NCBI GenBank assembly: GCA_023380515.1
Contig: JAMCRH010000109.1
Coordinates: forward strand, 1-40,133
Direction: 5' to 3'
Source: Gammaproteobacteria bacterium
Lineage (GTDB): Bacteria; Pseudomonadota; Gammaproteobacteria; Enterobacterales; Alteromonadaceae
DNA: 40,133 nt
Under the pieces are notes generated by a model. That model saw only the letters and a list, made by a program, of their open reading frames with translations. It was not told where the DNA came from and did not search any database. The translations under genes were made by a program, and so were the position numbers. Shown in pieces: positions 19,752-28,507 of this stretch (position 1 is the first letter of the stretch; every line of letters starts with the position of its first letter).

Positions 19752-20309
19752 ATGTGGTGCCAGCATGCAGGCGTACGTTTTCAACTGACGCGGAAAAATA
19801 TGAAAACCATGCGCATACGCATTAAAGCACGATCGGGCGATGTGCTTGTTTCCGCACCGCATCGAGTGGCAACGGAACAAGTCCTTGCGTTTGTAGCGGC
19901 GAAAAGTGACTGGATTCGTGGCCATGTTGAGCAAATTAAACAGCAACCGGATCAAGGTGAAACACTGGACTGGCACAAGCTCGAAGAGCAAAGGGCGGCT
20001 TTGCAACGATATGCAGAGCAGCGTTTACCTTACTGGGCGGAACGTATTGGTGTCGAGCCACTCGAAGTGCGGATTAAAAAAATGCACAGTCGCTGGGGTA
20101 GTTGTAACATTCGGAGTAAGCGAATTTGGCTCAGCTTGATGCTAGCGGACAAACCATTCGAGTTGGTTGATTACGTCTTGGTGCACGAGCTCGTTCATTT
20201 ACATGAAGCCAATCATAGTGCTCGTTTTTACCGATTAATGGACCGATTTCTGCCGAATTGGCAAAGATTCGATAAAGAATTAAACCCAAATCGTCGGCGA
20301 CGACTATAA
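19752..20309 (+). CDS. YgjP-like zinc metallohydrolase (DUF45/SprT-like)
   Basis: A 185-residue cytoplasmic protein of the M48-like YgjP family. The zinc motif HELVHLHEANHS is complete (HExxH-type, with His, Glu, His and the downstream NHS), preceded by the family signature KKMHSRWGSCNIRSKRIWLS and followed by RFYRLMDRFLPNW. The N-terminal part (KTMRIRIKARSGDVLVSAPH) is the usual beta-rich start. The frame extends up to 19671 through a run of 12-bp repeats, but GGTGGAG at 19734-19740 points to the ATG at 19752, or less likely the GTG at 19743. It is divergent from the amidohydrolase. The physiological substrate of the family is not known to me. Confidence 0.85.
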   Translation: MWCQHAGVRFQLTRKNMKTMRIRIKARSGDVLVSAPHRVATEQVLAFVAAKSDWIRGHVEQIKQQPDQGETLDWHKLEEQRAALQRYAEQRLPYWAERIGVEPLEVRIKKMHSRWGSCNIRSKRIWLSLMLADKPFELVDYVLVHELVHLHEANHSARFYRLMDRFLPNWQRFDKELNPNRRRRL

Positions 20310-20346
20310 TTAATAGCGTCATTGAGACCAACATGAGAGGTCATTT

Positions 20347-20853
20347 ATGCAGATATTTTCGCGATTAAATTTCCATGGACTTAAACTAATAGCATTGAGT
20401 TTGATGACTGTCTTCGTCGTCACTGCCTGTGCGGGACAGCCGGCCTACCGGGCAGCTGAGCGTGGTGGCTTTGGCTATTCCGAACGTCAAATTACGGAAG
20501 AGCAATACCGGGTGAACTTCAAAGCCCGCGGCGATAATATTGGGATGGCGGTCGATTACGCCATGCTTCGCGCTGCTGAAATTACCCTTGAACGCGGTTA
20601 TGACTGGTTTCGGGTGACCAACCGCGAAACTTTTGTTGATCGTGAACGCGTCAGTAGCAGCCACGTTGGCTTCGGCATGGGTTATCCAGGGCCTTTTACT
20701 CGGTATCACCTAGGGATGACCTTAGGGGACGGCCGCAGCGAAGTTGAAGTGAATTTAGAAATTCGCCTCGGACGAGGACCTGTTCCAGATGACGAAAATG
20801 TTTTCAAAGCCAGTGAAGTTTTTGAAAACCTCCGCCCACGTGACGCTGACTAA
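20347..20853 (+). CDS. CC0125/CC1285-family lipoprotein
   Basis: A 168-residue lipoprotein with lipobox VTAC (Cys28). The mature protein has the family pattern GYSERQITEEQYRVNF followed by AMLRAAEITLERGYDWFRV, meaning a helix of an 'AAEITLE-GYDWF' type that is shared by small envelope lipoproteins of proteobacteria. The function is unknown. GAGAGG lies about six bases upstream of the ATG. The lipid kinase gene begins 20 bases downstream, so the two are likely co-transcribed. Confidence 0.8.
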   Translation: MQIFSRLNFHGLKLIALSLMTVFVVTACAGQPAYRAAERGGFGYSERQITEEQYRVNFKARGDNIGMAVDYAMLRAAEITLERGYDWFRVTNRETFVDRERVSSSHVGFGMGYPGPFTRYHLGMTLGDGRSEVEVNLEIRLGRGPVPDDENVFKASEVFENLRPRDAD

Positions 20854-20873
20854 GCACAACTGATAGGTACGCA

Positions 20874-21836
20874 ATGACAATTCATGCTCACGGAGGAGAC
20901 GCGCGAGCTCAGGGAAATACAAACGAACTCGCGACGTCAGGGCGTGCCCTAATTTTTCTTAATCCACTACCGAATCGCCGCAAAGCAAAATTGCTTGCGG
21001 CGCTCGAACATGCGCTCGTGCAAGAGGGCAGTACATGGCATCGGTTCGAAACTTTCGCGCAATTAGAACGGACAGTTGCTGCAGTTGAAACATTACTGCA
21101 GCAAGAAACGTTTGACCGCGTGGTGGTGCTTGGTGGCGATGGCACGTTACACCAAGCAGTCAATGCTTTAGTAGCAAGTCGTTTGCCGGTTGGTTATTTG
21201 CCATGCGGCACTGGTAACGACTTTGCCCGCGGTTGGTTTTCAGCTTTTACCTCAACTGCGACATTGACTGACTGGGTGGAACAAGCTTTGCATGGGACAC
21301 CACACGCGATTGACTTAGGGCAAGTTGGTTCACGCTATTTCGCTAATGTTGCAGGTGTCGGTTTTGACGGTGATCTGGTGCGTCGCATGGGCGTCAAAAA
21401 GTTTCTTTGGCCGCGGTTTAGCTATCTTTGGTCGGCCTGCTTAAGTTTGTTGCGTTATCGTGAACAGCCGCTGGCACTTCGTGGAACGCAGCAAAAGCTT
21501 CTGGCAGTGTCGCAACGACCGACGTTTATGTTAATTGCAGCGAATAATCAGTTTTTTGGTGCTGGTATGCACATTGCGCCGCATGCATTGGTAGATGACG
21601 GCTACTTAGCTTATTGTTTAGTTGAAAAAATGCCCCTTTGGCGGAAGTTGCTAGCGTTACAAAAGCTTTACCGTGGCGCCCATGTCAACCTTCACAAGGT
21701 GCACACAGGTCAATTTTCGGCACTTGAAATAACAACACCGAATTTACCCGTTGAGGCTGACGGTGAACTGATTGGCATGACCCCAGTGCGAATCCGAACG
21801 ATTCCCGCCGCATTCCTTCTGCGCGCGGTTGACTAA
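20874..21836 (+). CDS. YegS/DagK-like lipid kinase
   Basis: A diacylglycerol-kinase catalytic domain protein of 320 residues that transfers phosphate from ATP to a lipid alcohol at the inner face of the membrane. The nucleotide-binding signature GGDGT is at residues 87-91 and GTGNDFAR at 112-119; LIFLNPLPNRRKA near the start replaces the usual NP-xSG segment. The second, beta-sandwich domain runs from about 150 (GQVGSRYFANVAGVGFDGD) to the C-terminal EADGELIGMTPVRIRTIP. It stands 20 bases after the lipoprotein gene, and its stop is 13 bases from the convergent DUF3080 gene stop. The exact lipid substrate is undetermined. Confidence 0.9.
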   Translation: MTIHAHGGDARAQGNTNELATSGRALIFLNPLPNRRKAKLLAALEHALVQEGSTWHRFETFAQLERTVAAVETLLQQETFDRVVVLGGDGTLHQAVNALVASRLPVGYLPCGTGNDFARGWFSAFTSTATLTDWVEQALHGTPHAIDLGQVGSRYFANVAGVGFDGDLVRRMGVKKFLWPRFSYLWSACLSLLRYREQPLALRGTQQKLLAVSQRPTFMLIAANNQFFGAGMHIAPHALVDDGYLAYCLVEKMPLWRKLLALQKLYRGAHVNLHKVHTGQFSALEITTPNLPVEADGELIGMTPVRIRTIPAAFLLRAVD

Positions 21837-21849
21837 TTACGATGATAAC

Positions 21850-22977
21850 TTACCGTAAGCCGGCTTCAAGGCCACAAGTCTGCAGCACCTGTTGCCACAG
21901 TTCGGCATGGTGGCGAACTTCCTGCTGTAGCTGCTGAGCAATGCTTTCAGAACCTGCTAAATAGCGAAAATACGCATGCCATTGCGGATGATCAACATAG
22001 TCAGATAAAGCTTGAATACGTGGCTCAAGCTGTTGCTGATAACCATCCCAGCGGGCAAACATGGGCTGTAATTCACCTATCCAAAATGCCATGAGCACGT
22101 TATGCAGGTAATCTGCAGCAGCGGGTTGGTGATTTGGGCGGCAACCCACCAAGGTGCCAGCGTCGGTTAGCTGTTGATTCAATGCTTGCATATAGCCTAG
22201 GGCGTGCTGTTGACTGCGTAGGTAACGACCTAAGAAATCCCCTTGACCGAGCGCAGCAACGGCGACTTGCCAATCGTTTAAATTCACTTCGATGACCTGC
22301 AAGTCAGACTCAGCTGTGAGACTGCCTGACGTTTGTGTAGCAGCAAGGAATCGCTCTATCTCGGTAAATATGTACAAAAAGTAATCAATGGCTTCGAGTG
22401 TTTCTGACGCTGCGGCCATAGTTTCAACCGCCAGTAAGTTACGCCCCGGGCGCAAGCTATCACGCATAATCGGGTCATTGGTGATCATGCGTTGCCGCCA
22501 ATTTGGTAATGTCGACGTTTTGTGGGCGATGGCTGCGGTTAGTTCACTGGCAATCGAGCTGTCAGCGATGTGAGCATCCTGCAAACATTCAGGGAGGGCA
22601 GTGAGCATGGCAAGTTCATGCCGTAAGCGCGCATTCGGTGGTTGAACACGGCCAAGCGAACTATTGCGTTCGGCAATTAGTTGTCCGGCCCGACAACGAT
22701 TGAGTCTCTGGCTTGCCACTAAACTAATGGTGAATTCAGGGATAGCTTCACGTGTGACTTGGACGCGTGGCGGCTGCGGAAATTCTGGCCGTTCAGTCGC
22801 TACCAATGGTGCATCGGTTAAACGAGCAATACGCTTTTGGTAATCAAGCAGAGCATCATCACTGGTGCGCGAGCAGGCACTCAAAAACAGAACCAAAAAT
22901 ACGCTAACAAGCGTAGGTATGAGAGTCGTGCCAAGATATTTCTTTTGCGCTACACTAGCGGCAAATTGAGCTGACAT
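21850..22977 (-). CDS. DUF3080-type lipoprotein
   Basis: A 375-residue exported protein with a hydrophobic signal ending in lipobox LSAC (Cys35). The early segment DDALLDYQKRIARLTDAP followed by a Pro-rich linker (PEFPQPPRVQV) and the long helical remainder (LRHELAMLTALPECLQD, LNQQLTDAGTLVGCRPNHQ) fit the DUF3080 family, known in gammaproteobacteria and without an assigned function. It has three cysteines in the mature part besides the lipid-bearing one. It is divergent from riboflavin synthase with only 34 bases between the two starts, so their promoters must overlap or lie in neighbouring coding sequence. Confidence 0.75.
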   Translation of the reverse strand: MSAQFAASVAQKKYLGTTLIPTLVSVFLVLFLSACSRTSDDALLDYQKRIARLTDAPLVATERPEFPQPPRVQVTREAIPEFTISLVASQRLNRCRAGQLIAERNSSLGRVQPPNARLRHELAMLTALPECLQDAHIADSSIASELTAAIAHKTSTLPNWRQRMITNDPIMRDSLRPGRNLLAVETMAAASETLEAIDYFLYIFTEIERFLAATQTSGSLTAESDLQVIEVNLNDWQVAVAALGQGDFLGRYLRSQQHALGYMQALNQQLTDAGTLVGCRPNHQPAAADYLHNVLMAFWIGELQPMFARWDGYQQQLEPRIQALSDYVDHPQWHAYFRYLAGSESIAQQLQQEVRHHAELWQQVLQTCGLEAGLR

Positions 22978-23011
22978 GGTCGGCAGTCCACAGTGAAGTT
23001 AAGGGTTTTAC

Positions 23012-23635
23012 ATGTTTACCGGTATTGTACAAACGAAAGCTAAGGTTAACGCGATTCACGATCAGGGGCAATTTCGTCAGCTCCAAATTGCCGTTGCTCC
23101 TGAATACTTGCAGGCTGTCGAAACGGGCGCCAGTATTGCCATTAATGGTTGTTGCTTAACGGTAACCGGCTTTGACCAAAATGTTTCAGCAACCGAATCT
23201 TGGGTTCGCTTTGATGTCATCGATGAAACCTTAAGACTGACCAATTTAGGCGACTTACAGGTTGGTAGCGAAGTAAACTTTGAGCGTTCGTTAACACTCG
23301 GTCGAGAGCTTGGTGGACACTTAGTTTCAGGCCACATTCAAACCACCGCAACCTTGGCGCAACGGATTGACAGCGACAATAATTGTCGTTTGTATTTGCA
23401 AATAGAACCGTCGTGGCTCGAATATATTCTGCCGAAAGGGTTTGTTGCTGTGGATGGCGCCAGCTTAACGGTTGGCGAGGTCGACGCCACGGGGTTTTGG
23501 CTGCATTTAATTCCAGAAACCTTAGCCCTAACGATTCTCGGTGAAGCGAAGGTTGGTCAACGTATCAACATCGAAGCGGATCAACAAACAGTGACGATTG
23601 TCGAGACAGTGAAACGCGTGTTGCAGCGGCAATAA
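23012..23635 (+). CDS. ribE: Riboflavin synthase alpha subunit
   Basis: This cytoplasmic enzyme dismutates two molecules of 6,7-dimethyl-8-ribityllumazine to riboflavin and a pyrimidine, the last step of riboflavin synthesis. The protein (207 residues; about 213 in E. coli, where the gene is called ribC) begins with the invariant MFTGIV and consists of two tandem lumazine-binding domains. The first contains INGCCLTV and GRELGGHLVSGHI; the second contains VAVDGASLTVGEV and FWLHLIPETL. Active-site Ser and Cys equivalents are kept. No other rib genes and no FMN riboswitch are visible; the leader is only 34 bases long. Confidence 0.97.
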   Translation: MFTGIVQTKAKVNAIHDQGQFRQLQIAVAPEYLQAVETGASIAINGCCLTVTGFDQNVSATESWVRFDVIDETLRLTNLGDLQVGSEVNFERSLTLGRELGGHLVSGHIQTTATLAQRIDSDNNCRLYLQIEPSWLEYILPKGFVAVDGASLTVGEVDATGFWLHLIPETLALTILGEAKVGQRINIEADQQTVTIVETVKRVLQRQ

Positions 23636-23645
23636 GCGTTGCTGC

Positions 23646-23858
23646 CTAATAGTATTGTTCGTCGTCCGCTTTAATGCGCACATGGAACTTGTCGTCACCA
23701 ACATCACGAAAAAGTTCGACGTATAAAACATCACCGCAAACAGGGCACTCTTCTTCATAATTTTGTGGATCATCTTCGGAAAGATCCACATAAAAGTGAA
23801 TGGTGTGCCCGCAATGCGGACAATGCGCTGCTGCATCGTGCAATTTTTCTTGGTCCAT
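23646..23858 (-). CDS. CPXCG-motif small zinc-ribbon protein
   Basis: A 70-residue acidic protein with two knuckles, CPHCGH and CPVCG, about 28 residues apart, that should bind one zinc ion. It matches the 'CPXCG motif-containing cysteine-rich protein' family, whose role is unknown. The ATG at 23858 is preferred over 23864 because AGGA lies eight bases upstream of it but only two before the other. It converges with ribE, with ten bases between the stops. Confidence 0.88.
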   Translation of the reverse strand: MDQEKLHDAAAHCPHCGHTIHFYVDLSEDDPQNYEEECPVCGDVLYVELFRDVGDDKFHVRIKADDEQYY

Positions 23859-23998
23859 AGTCATGTCCTATGTCAGCAGAAAAGGAAAACCTTCACCTTG
23901 TTAACTATAGCAATGACACTGATAACCTGCTGCAGAATCGCCTTTGGAGAGCGTAACGTGACGTCATATCAACAAATTTTCTTGGAAAATTGCCACCG

Positions 23999-24937
23999 AT
24001 GAACGTCGTTGTTGGAGCTTCGTCAATCCAGGAACTCGGTAGCTTAGTGAGTCCGTTTATCGGCCAACTTGCCGCATTACTTGCTGCGTTCTGCTGGGCG
24101 TTAGCAACACTTATGTATGCCCGTAGCAGCCATCACTTAAGTTCTGCACAGTTAAATTTGGTGAAAGGCCTAATCGCAACACCGTTACTCGCGTTCGGGT
24201 TGTTCTTCTTTACCAACATGCAACAACTGAGTTGGGACAGCACCCCAATTTGGCTGCTATTGCTAAGCGGTGTGATTGGTATCACCATCGGCGACACCTG
24301 TTATTTTTCAGCTCTACGACGCTTGGGGGCAGGGCATACCATCTTACTTGAGTATCTAGCGCCTCCGTTCGCGGCTGTAATCGCGTGGTTGTTTCTCAGT
24401 GAAACCCTAAGTGGCGGACAAATCGTTGCAGCCTTAGTCGTCATTACCGGCGTTCTTTTGGTGCTAACCGAGCGGCAACCGATCGCAGGTGTGCCATTGT
24501 CGCGCAGTGGCGTACTATTTGGTGTTGCCGCTGCGATTTGCCAAGCCGTCGGTTTGGTCATGGCGTTTTATGCGTTTCAACATTTCAGTATTAACGCCTT
24601 GCAGGCCGCGATGTTGCGTCTTGCCGCCGGCACGATCATGTTAACGGTTGCACTACTGGTGTTAAAGCCACGGATGTTAAAGCAGACCGTTACTGCAGTT
24701 CGAGCCACGCATTTACCAACACTCTTCAGTGCGATTGTTTTAGGGACCTTCTTGGCAATTTGGTTACAACAAACGGCAATCGCCTATGTCACGCCAGGCA
24801 TCGCGCAAACACTTCTATCAACTGCGCCACTGTTTATGCTTGGCCTCAACGTTATCCGGGGCCGGCGGGTAAGCTTTCGCGCTGTCGTCGGAACCTTAGT
24901 GGCGATGATCGGTATTAGTGTTCTATTTTTGCTTTAA
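23999..24937 (+). CDS. EamA/DMT-family transporter
   Basis: A ten-helix inner-membrane transporter of the drug/metabolite transporter superfamily (about 312 residues). Two EamA repeats are visible: helices 1-5 from LAALLAAFCWALATLMY to VITGVLLVLTE, and helices 6-10 from GVLFGVAAAICQAVGLVMAF to VAMIGISVLFLL. Typical motifs are the ALxxLGAG-like ALRRLGAGHTILLEYLAP and the second-repeat GTFLAIWLQQTAIAY. The substrate is unknown. A TTG at 23990 has a slightly better-spaced GGA, so the start could be three codons earlier. The downstream thrS is 181 bases away with its own promoter. Confidence 0.88.
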   Translation: MNVVVGASSIQELGSLVSPFIGQLAALLAAFCWALATLMYARSSHHLSSAQLNLVKGLIATPLLAFGLFFFTNMQQLSWDSTPIWLLLLSGVIGITIGDTCYFSALRRLGAGHTILLEYLAPPFAAVIAWLFLSETLSGGQIVAALVVITGVLLVLTERQPIAGVPLSRSGVLFGVAAAICQAVGLVMAFYAFQHFSINALQAAMLRLAAGTIMLTVALLVLKPRMLKQTVTAVRATHLPTLFSAIVLGTFLAIWLQQTAIAYVTPGIAQTLLSTAPLFMLGLNVIRGRRVSFRAVVGTLVAMIGISVLFLL

Positions 24938-24946
24938 TGCCAACAT

Positions 24947-24970
24947 GGCCGCGACCAGATAAGTTGCGGC
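24947..24970 (+). terminator. Possible terminator after the EamA gene
   Basis: GGCCGC (24947-24952) pairs with GCGGCC (24965-24970) across a 12-base loop. The following sequence is only weakly U-rich, so this is tentative. Confidence 0.3.
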
Positions 24971-24997
24971 CTTGCTGTGGTTCAAAGCGATTCTTGA

Positions 24998-25026
24998 TTG
25001 CGTCATCGGGCTGGCTTCGGTATAGT
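24998..25026 (+). promoter_or_regulatory. Candidate sigma-70 promoter of thrS
   Basis: TTGCGT (24998-25003) and TATAGT (25021-25026, five of six consensus bases) are separated by exactly 17 bases, about 90 bases upstream of the thrS start. The leader between them could hold a translational operator like that of E. coli thrS, but I cannot fold one convincingly. Confidence 0.5.
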
Positions 25027-25118
25027 TGCCCGGTTAAATTCTTCTCTTACTTATTTTATGTAATCAATGCATACAAGTGGCACTTGGTAGGTGTCACCAC
25101 TGTAAAAAAGGAACGCTC

Positions 25119-27035
25119 ATGCCAGTAATTACTCTCCCCGATGGTAGCAAACGCGAATTCGACCGCCCTGTATCTGTTCTTGATGTCGCCAATGATATCG
25201 GTCCAGGCCTAGCGAAAGCCACGGTTGCAGGTCGTGTGAATGGCGAATTAGTTGACGCTTGTGACGTGATTGAAAACGACGCTACGCTCGCAATTATTAC
25301 CCCTAAGAATCCTGAAGGTGTGGAGATTATTCGGCACTCATGCGCGCATTTGTTAGGGCACGCCATCAAGCAGTTGTGGCCAAATACAAAAATGGCGATA
25401 GGCCCGACAATCGATAATGGTTTTTACTACGACGTTGATATCGATCGACCACTTTCGCAAGAAGACCTTGATGCACTTGAAAAACGTATGCAAGAGTTGC
25501 AAAGCACTAATTACGACGTGGTTAAAAAGAAAGTAAGCTGGGATGAAGCTCGCGAAGTATTTGTGCAACGTGGTGAAAGCTACAAAGTAGAAATTCTCGA
25601 TGAGAACATTGCCCGTGACGACCGTCCAGGCCTTTATCATCACGAAGAATACATCGACATGTGTCGTGGCCCGCACGTGCCTAACATGCGTTTTTGTCAG
25701 CATTTTAAAATCATGAAAGTGGCTGGAGCGTATTGGCGTGGTAATTCCGATAACAAAATGTTGCAACGGATTTACGGCACTGCCTGGGCTGACAAAAAAG
25801 AATTAAAAGCTTATTTGCAACGTTTAGAAGAAGCAGAAAAGCGCGATCACCGGAAAATCGGTAAAACTCAAGATTTATTCCACTGGCAGGAAGAAGCGCC
25901 AGGTATGGTGTTTTGGCACCACAATGGTTGGACTATCTTCCAAGAGCTAGAAAAATTTGTCCGCGAAAAGCTGCATGATTATGACTATCAGGAAGTAAAA
26001 GGCCCATTGATGATGGACCGCGTACTCTGGGAAAAATCTGGCCACTGGGAAAAGTTCTCGGAGTTGATGTTTACAACATCTTCGGAAAACCGCGAATATG
26101 CAGTCAAACCAATGAACTGTCCGGGCCATGTACAGATTTTTAACCAAGGTCTGAAGTCATACCGTGATCTACCATTGCGAATGGCTGAGTTTGGTTGCTG
26201 TCACCGTAACGAACCGAGCGGTGCTTTGCATGGTTTGATGCGGGTGCGCGGTTTTACGCAAGACGACGCTCACATTTTCTGTACCCAAGATCAAGTGCAA
26301 GACGAAGTGTCTGGCTGTATCCGTATGGTTTATGAAACGTATCAGGCGTTCGGTTTTGACAAGATCGTCGTGAAGCTATCAACCCGCCCAGCGAAACGTC
26401 TTGGTGATGACGCCATGTGGGATCGTGCAGAGGCTGCACTAGCCGATGCATTGAAGAGCCACGACATCGAATTTGAGTATTTACCGGGTGAAGGTGCCTT
26501 CTACGGACCGAAAATTGAATTTACTTTACATGATTGTCTCGGTCGAGCGTGGCAATGTGGTACAATTCAGCTCGATTTTGCATTACCTGACCGTTTGGGC
26601 GCAACTTATGTGGGTGAAGACAACGAACGTCACATACCAGTGATGATTCACCGCGCGATTTTAGGTTCGCTTGAACGTTTTATGGGTATTTTGATCGAAG
26701 AGTACGCTGGTTATTTCCCGCTTTGGTTGGCACCAACGCAGGTCGTGGTGATGAATATTACCGATAATCAGGCCGAATATGTCGAAAATTTCGTCTCAGA
26801 ATTGAAAAAACAGGGCTTTAGAGCAAAAGCCGACTTGAGAAATGAGAAAATAGGCTTTAAAATTCGCGAGCACACGCTTAAGCGCGTGCCGTACTTATTG
26901 GTGGTAGGAGATCGCGAGGTAGAGGAAGGACAAGTCGCGGTTCGTACCCGGCGAGGTGAAGACCTCGGCAAATTTGCCGTGGCCGATTTCATGGCTCGCT
27001 TACGCGAAGAAGTAACAACCCGCGTAATTTCTTAG
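25119..27035 (+). CDS. thrS: Threonyl-tRNA synthetase
   Basis: This class II synthetase charges tRNA-Thr in the cytoplasm (638 residues; 642 in E. coli). Domains in order: TGS ([14 protein letters not shown]), the editing domain with the HxxxH motif [10 protein letters not shown] (H73, H77), the catalytic core with the zinc ligand Cys in MNCPGHV, motif 2 [15 protein letters not shown] and motif 3 around [11 protein letters not shown], and the anticodon-binding domain from about 535. AAGGA lies seven bases before the ATG at 25119; the longer TTG/ATG frame from 25077 is rejected. infC follows with its unusual start 21 bases after the stop, the arrangement conserved in gammaproteobacteria. Confidence 0.98.
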   Translation: MPVITLPDGSKREFDRPVSVLDVANDIGPGLAKATVAGRVNGELVDACDVIENDATLAIITPKNPEGVEIIRHSCAHLLGHAIKQLWPNTKMAIGPTIDNGFYYDVDIDRPLSQEDLDALEKRMQELQSTNYDVVKKKVSWDEAREVFVQRGESYKVEILDENIARDDRPGLYHHEEYIDMCRGPHVPNMRFCQHFKIMKVAGAYWRGNSDNKMLQRIYGTAWADKKELKAYLQRLEEAEKRDHRKIGKTQDLFHWQEEAPGMVFWHHNGWTIFQELEKFVREKLHDYDYQEVKGPLMMDRVLWEKSGHWEKFSELMFTTSSENREYAVKPMNCPGHVQIFNQGLKSYRDLPLRMAEFGCCHRNEPSGALHGLMRVRGFTQDDAHIFCTQDQVQDEVSGCIRMVYETYQAFGFDKIVVKLSTRPAKRLGDDAMWDRAEAALADALKSHDIEFEYLPGEGAFYGPKIEFTLHDCLGRAWQCGTIQLDFALPDRLGATYVGEDNERHIPVMIHRAILGSLERFMGILIEEYAGYFPLWLAPTQVVVMNITDNQAEYVENFVSELKKQGFRAKADLRNEKIGFKIREHTLKRVPYLLVVGDREVEEGQVAVRTRRGEDLGKFAVADFMARLREEVTTRVIS

Positions 27036-27043
27036 AACTGATT

Positions 27044-27059
27044 GGAGGAAGACACAATT
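27044..27059 (+). promoter_or_regulatory. infC ribosome-binding site with AUU start codon
   Basis: GGAGG (27044-27048) lies eight bases before ATT (27057-27059). In E. coli infC the rare AUU start lets IF3 repress its own translation, because IF3 rejects non-standard initiation codons. The first sense codons here (Lys-Gly-Gly-Lys) match E. coli IF3, so the same control is expected. Confidence 0.9.
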
Positions 27060-27599
27060 AAAGGCGGAAAAAAAGGCCAAAAGGCCGACAAAACACGTAT
27101 TAACGAAGACATCACGGCTGGAGAAGTCCGTTTAATCGACGGCGAAGGAGAACAGCGTGGTGTTGTAAGCTTAACCGAAGCACTTGAAGTTGCTGCAGAA
27201 GCAGGGCTTGATCTCGTTGAGATCAGTCCAAATGCTGAGCCGCCTGTGTGTCGCGTCATGGACTACGGAAAGTTCCTGTACGAGAAAAGTAAGCAACAGA
27301 AAGAGCAGAAGAAAAAGCAGAAACAGATTCAGGTCAAGGAAGTTAAATTCCGACCTGGTACTGATGAAGGCGATTACCAGGTAAAACTGCGCAACCTGCG
27401 TCGCTTTCTTGAGGGTGGTGACAAAGCAAAAGTCACTATTCGTTTCCGTGGCCGGGAAATGGCACATCAGGAGATTGGTATTGACCTTCTTGAGCGGATT
27501 AAAACCGATCTCGAAGAAGTATCAACTTGTGAATCGTTCCCTCGTCGGGCCGAAGGGCGTCAGATGATTATGGTTCTGGCACCACTTAGTAACAAGTAA
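27057..27599 (+). CDS. infC: Translation initiation factor IF-3
   Basis: IF3 binds the 30S subunit, prevents premature 50S joining and checks the start codon-anticodon fit. The protein from the ATT start is 180 residues, the same as E. coli, beginning [12 protein letters not shown]. The N-domain holds [15 protein letters not shown] and [20 protein letters not shown]; a Lys-rich linker follows ([20 protein letters not shown]); the C-domain contains [17 protein letters not shown] and [12 protein letters not shown], ending with [15 protein letters not shown] at 27042 in the same frame would give a longer protein, but that TTG is the Shine-Dalgarno region. It is the second gene of the thrS-infC-rpmI-rplT block. 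Confidence 0.98.
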   Translation: MKGGKKGQKADKTRINEDITAGEVRLIDGEGEQRGVVSLTEALEVAAEAGLDLVEISPNAEPPVCRVMDYGKFLYEKSKQQKEQKKKQKQIQVKEVKFRPGTDEGDYQVKLRNLRRFLEGGDKAKVTIRFRGREMAHQEIGIDLLERIKTDLEEVSTCESFPRRAEGRQMIMVLAPLSNK

Positions 27600-27678
27600 C
27601 GTGGGTTTACAAGTAAGTTTTCAATCGGAAAGCTTCACCCCGGCTACTTAATGGCAATCTCAATGCGGAGTTTTTGCA
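27600..27678 (+). promoter_or_regulatory. infC-rpmI leader, possible L20 operator
   Basis: In E. coli ribosomal protein L20 represses rpmI-rplT by binding structured mRNA in the infC-rpmI region. This 79-base gap is in the right place and contains an AAGTA/TACTT pairing and GGAG before rpmI, but I cannot identify the pseudoknot. The call rests on gene order, not on a seen structure. Confidence 0.25.
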
Positions 27679-27876
27679 ATGCCAAAAATGAAAAGTGTAA
27701 AAAGCGCTACTAAGCGTTTTAAGAAAACTGCTTCAGGCGGTTACAAGTGCAAGCAGTCTCACTTGCGTCACATTCTGACCAAGAAGAGCTCAAAGCGTAA
27801 ACGTCACCTGCGGGCTAAGAGCATGGTTCATAAGAGCGATGTTGCTTTAGTCGATCGCATGTTACCGTACGCATAA
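27679..27876 (+). CDS. rpmI: Ribosomal protein bL35
   Basis: A 65-residue, strongly basic large-subunit protein, full length for bL35. It starts [17 protein letters not shown] and contains the conserved [18 protein letters not shown] segment. GGAG lies about seven bases before the ATG. rplT follows after 16 bases with its own GAGGAG site. Confidence 0.98.
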   Translation: MPKMKSVKSATKRFKKTASGGYKCKQSHLRHILTKKSSKRKRHLRAKSMVHKSDVALVDRMLPYA

Positions 27877-27892
27877 GAGAGGAGACTGACAC

Positions 27893-28252
27893 ATGGCACG
27901 AGTAAAACGTGGTGTGATGGCGCGCGCGCGTCACAAGAAAATCATGAAGCAGGCGAAAGGTTACTATGGTGCTCGCAGTCGCGTATTCCGCGTTGCGAAG
28001 CAAGCTGTAACTAAAGCTGGTCAATACGCATACCGTGACCGTCGCGTGAAGAAACGTACGTTCCGTCAATTATGGATCGTTCGTATCAACGCAGCGGCTC
28101 GTCAAGGTGGCCTCTCTTACAGCCGTTTCATCAACGGTTTGAAGAAAGCATCTGTTGAGATCGACCGTAAGATTTTGGCTGATATCGCTGTTCACGACCA
28201 AGCAGGTTTTGCTGCATTGGTAGAGAAAGCGAAAGAAGGTCTGTCTGCGTAA
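27893..28252 (+). CDS. rplT: Ribosomal protein bL20
   Basis: A 119-residue basic protein of the large subunit, needed early in 50S assembly and, in E. coli, an autogenous translational repressor of rpmI-rplT. The sequence follows E. coli L20 closely: [56 protein letters not shown] and [20 protein letters not shown] strong terminator follows, so transcription of the translation block may largely end here. Confidence 0.98.
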   Translation: MARVKRGVMARARHKKIMKQAKGYYGARSRVFRVAKQAVTKAGQYAYRDRRVKKRTFRQLWIVRINAAARQGGLSYSRFINGLKKASVEIDRKILADIAVHDQAGFAALVEKAKEGLSA

Positions 28253-28278
28253 GCAAACAGCTTCAAGCTAGAATAGAG

Positions 28279-28302
28279 AAGGGAGCCATTGGCTCCCTTT
28301 TT
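28279..28302 (+). terminator. Rho-independent terminator after rplT
   Basis: GGGAGCC (28281-28287) pairs with GGCTCCC (28291-28297) around a three-base loop, with an AA/TT extension, followed by five T residues. It lies about 25 bases past the rplT stop. Confidence 0.9.
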
Positions 28303-28355
28303 GCTGTCTGACGTTTATGAATTCTTGCTCAGGCAAACGTATTAAATTTTCTTAA

Positions 28356-28390
28356 TTCATTTCATTTCATTTCATTTCATTTCACTTCAC
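28356..28390. repeat. Pentanucleotide microsatellite (TTCAT)5(TTCAC)2
   Basis: Five TTCAT units followed by two TTCAC units form a 35-bp simple repeat, 126 bases upstream of the first ATG of the unrecognised exported protein gene. It lies in otherwise non-coding sequence between the rplT terminator and that gene, so unit number could alter promoter or leader spacing without touching a reading frame. Confidence 0.9.
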
Positions 28391-28507
28391 AGATATCTCA
28401 CGGCCGCTAAATTTCGATATGAAATTGAAGGTAACTACACTAAGAACAAATATAGACCTTGCATCCTGCTGAAATCTTGGCCAAAATTGTTGTTGGTTGT
28501 TTTATAA

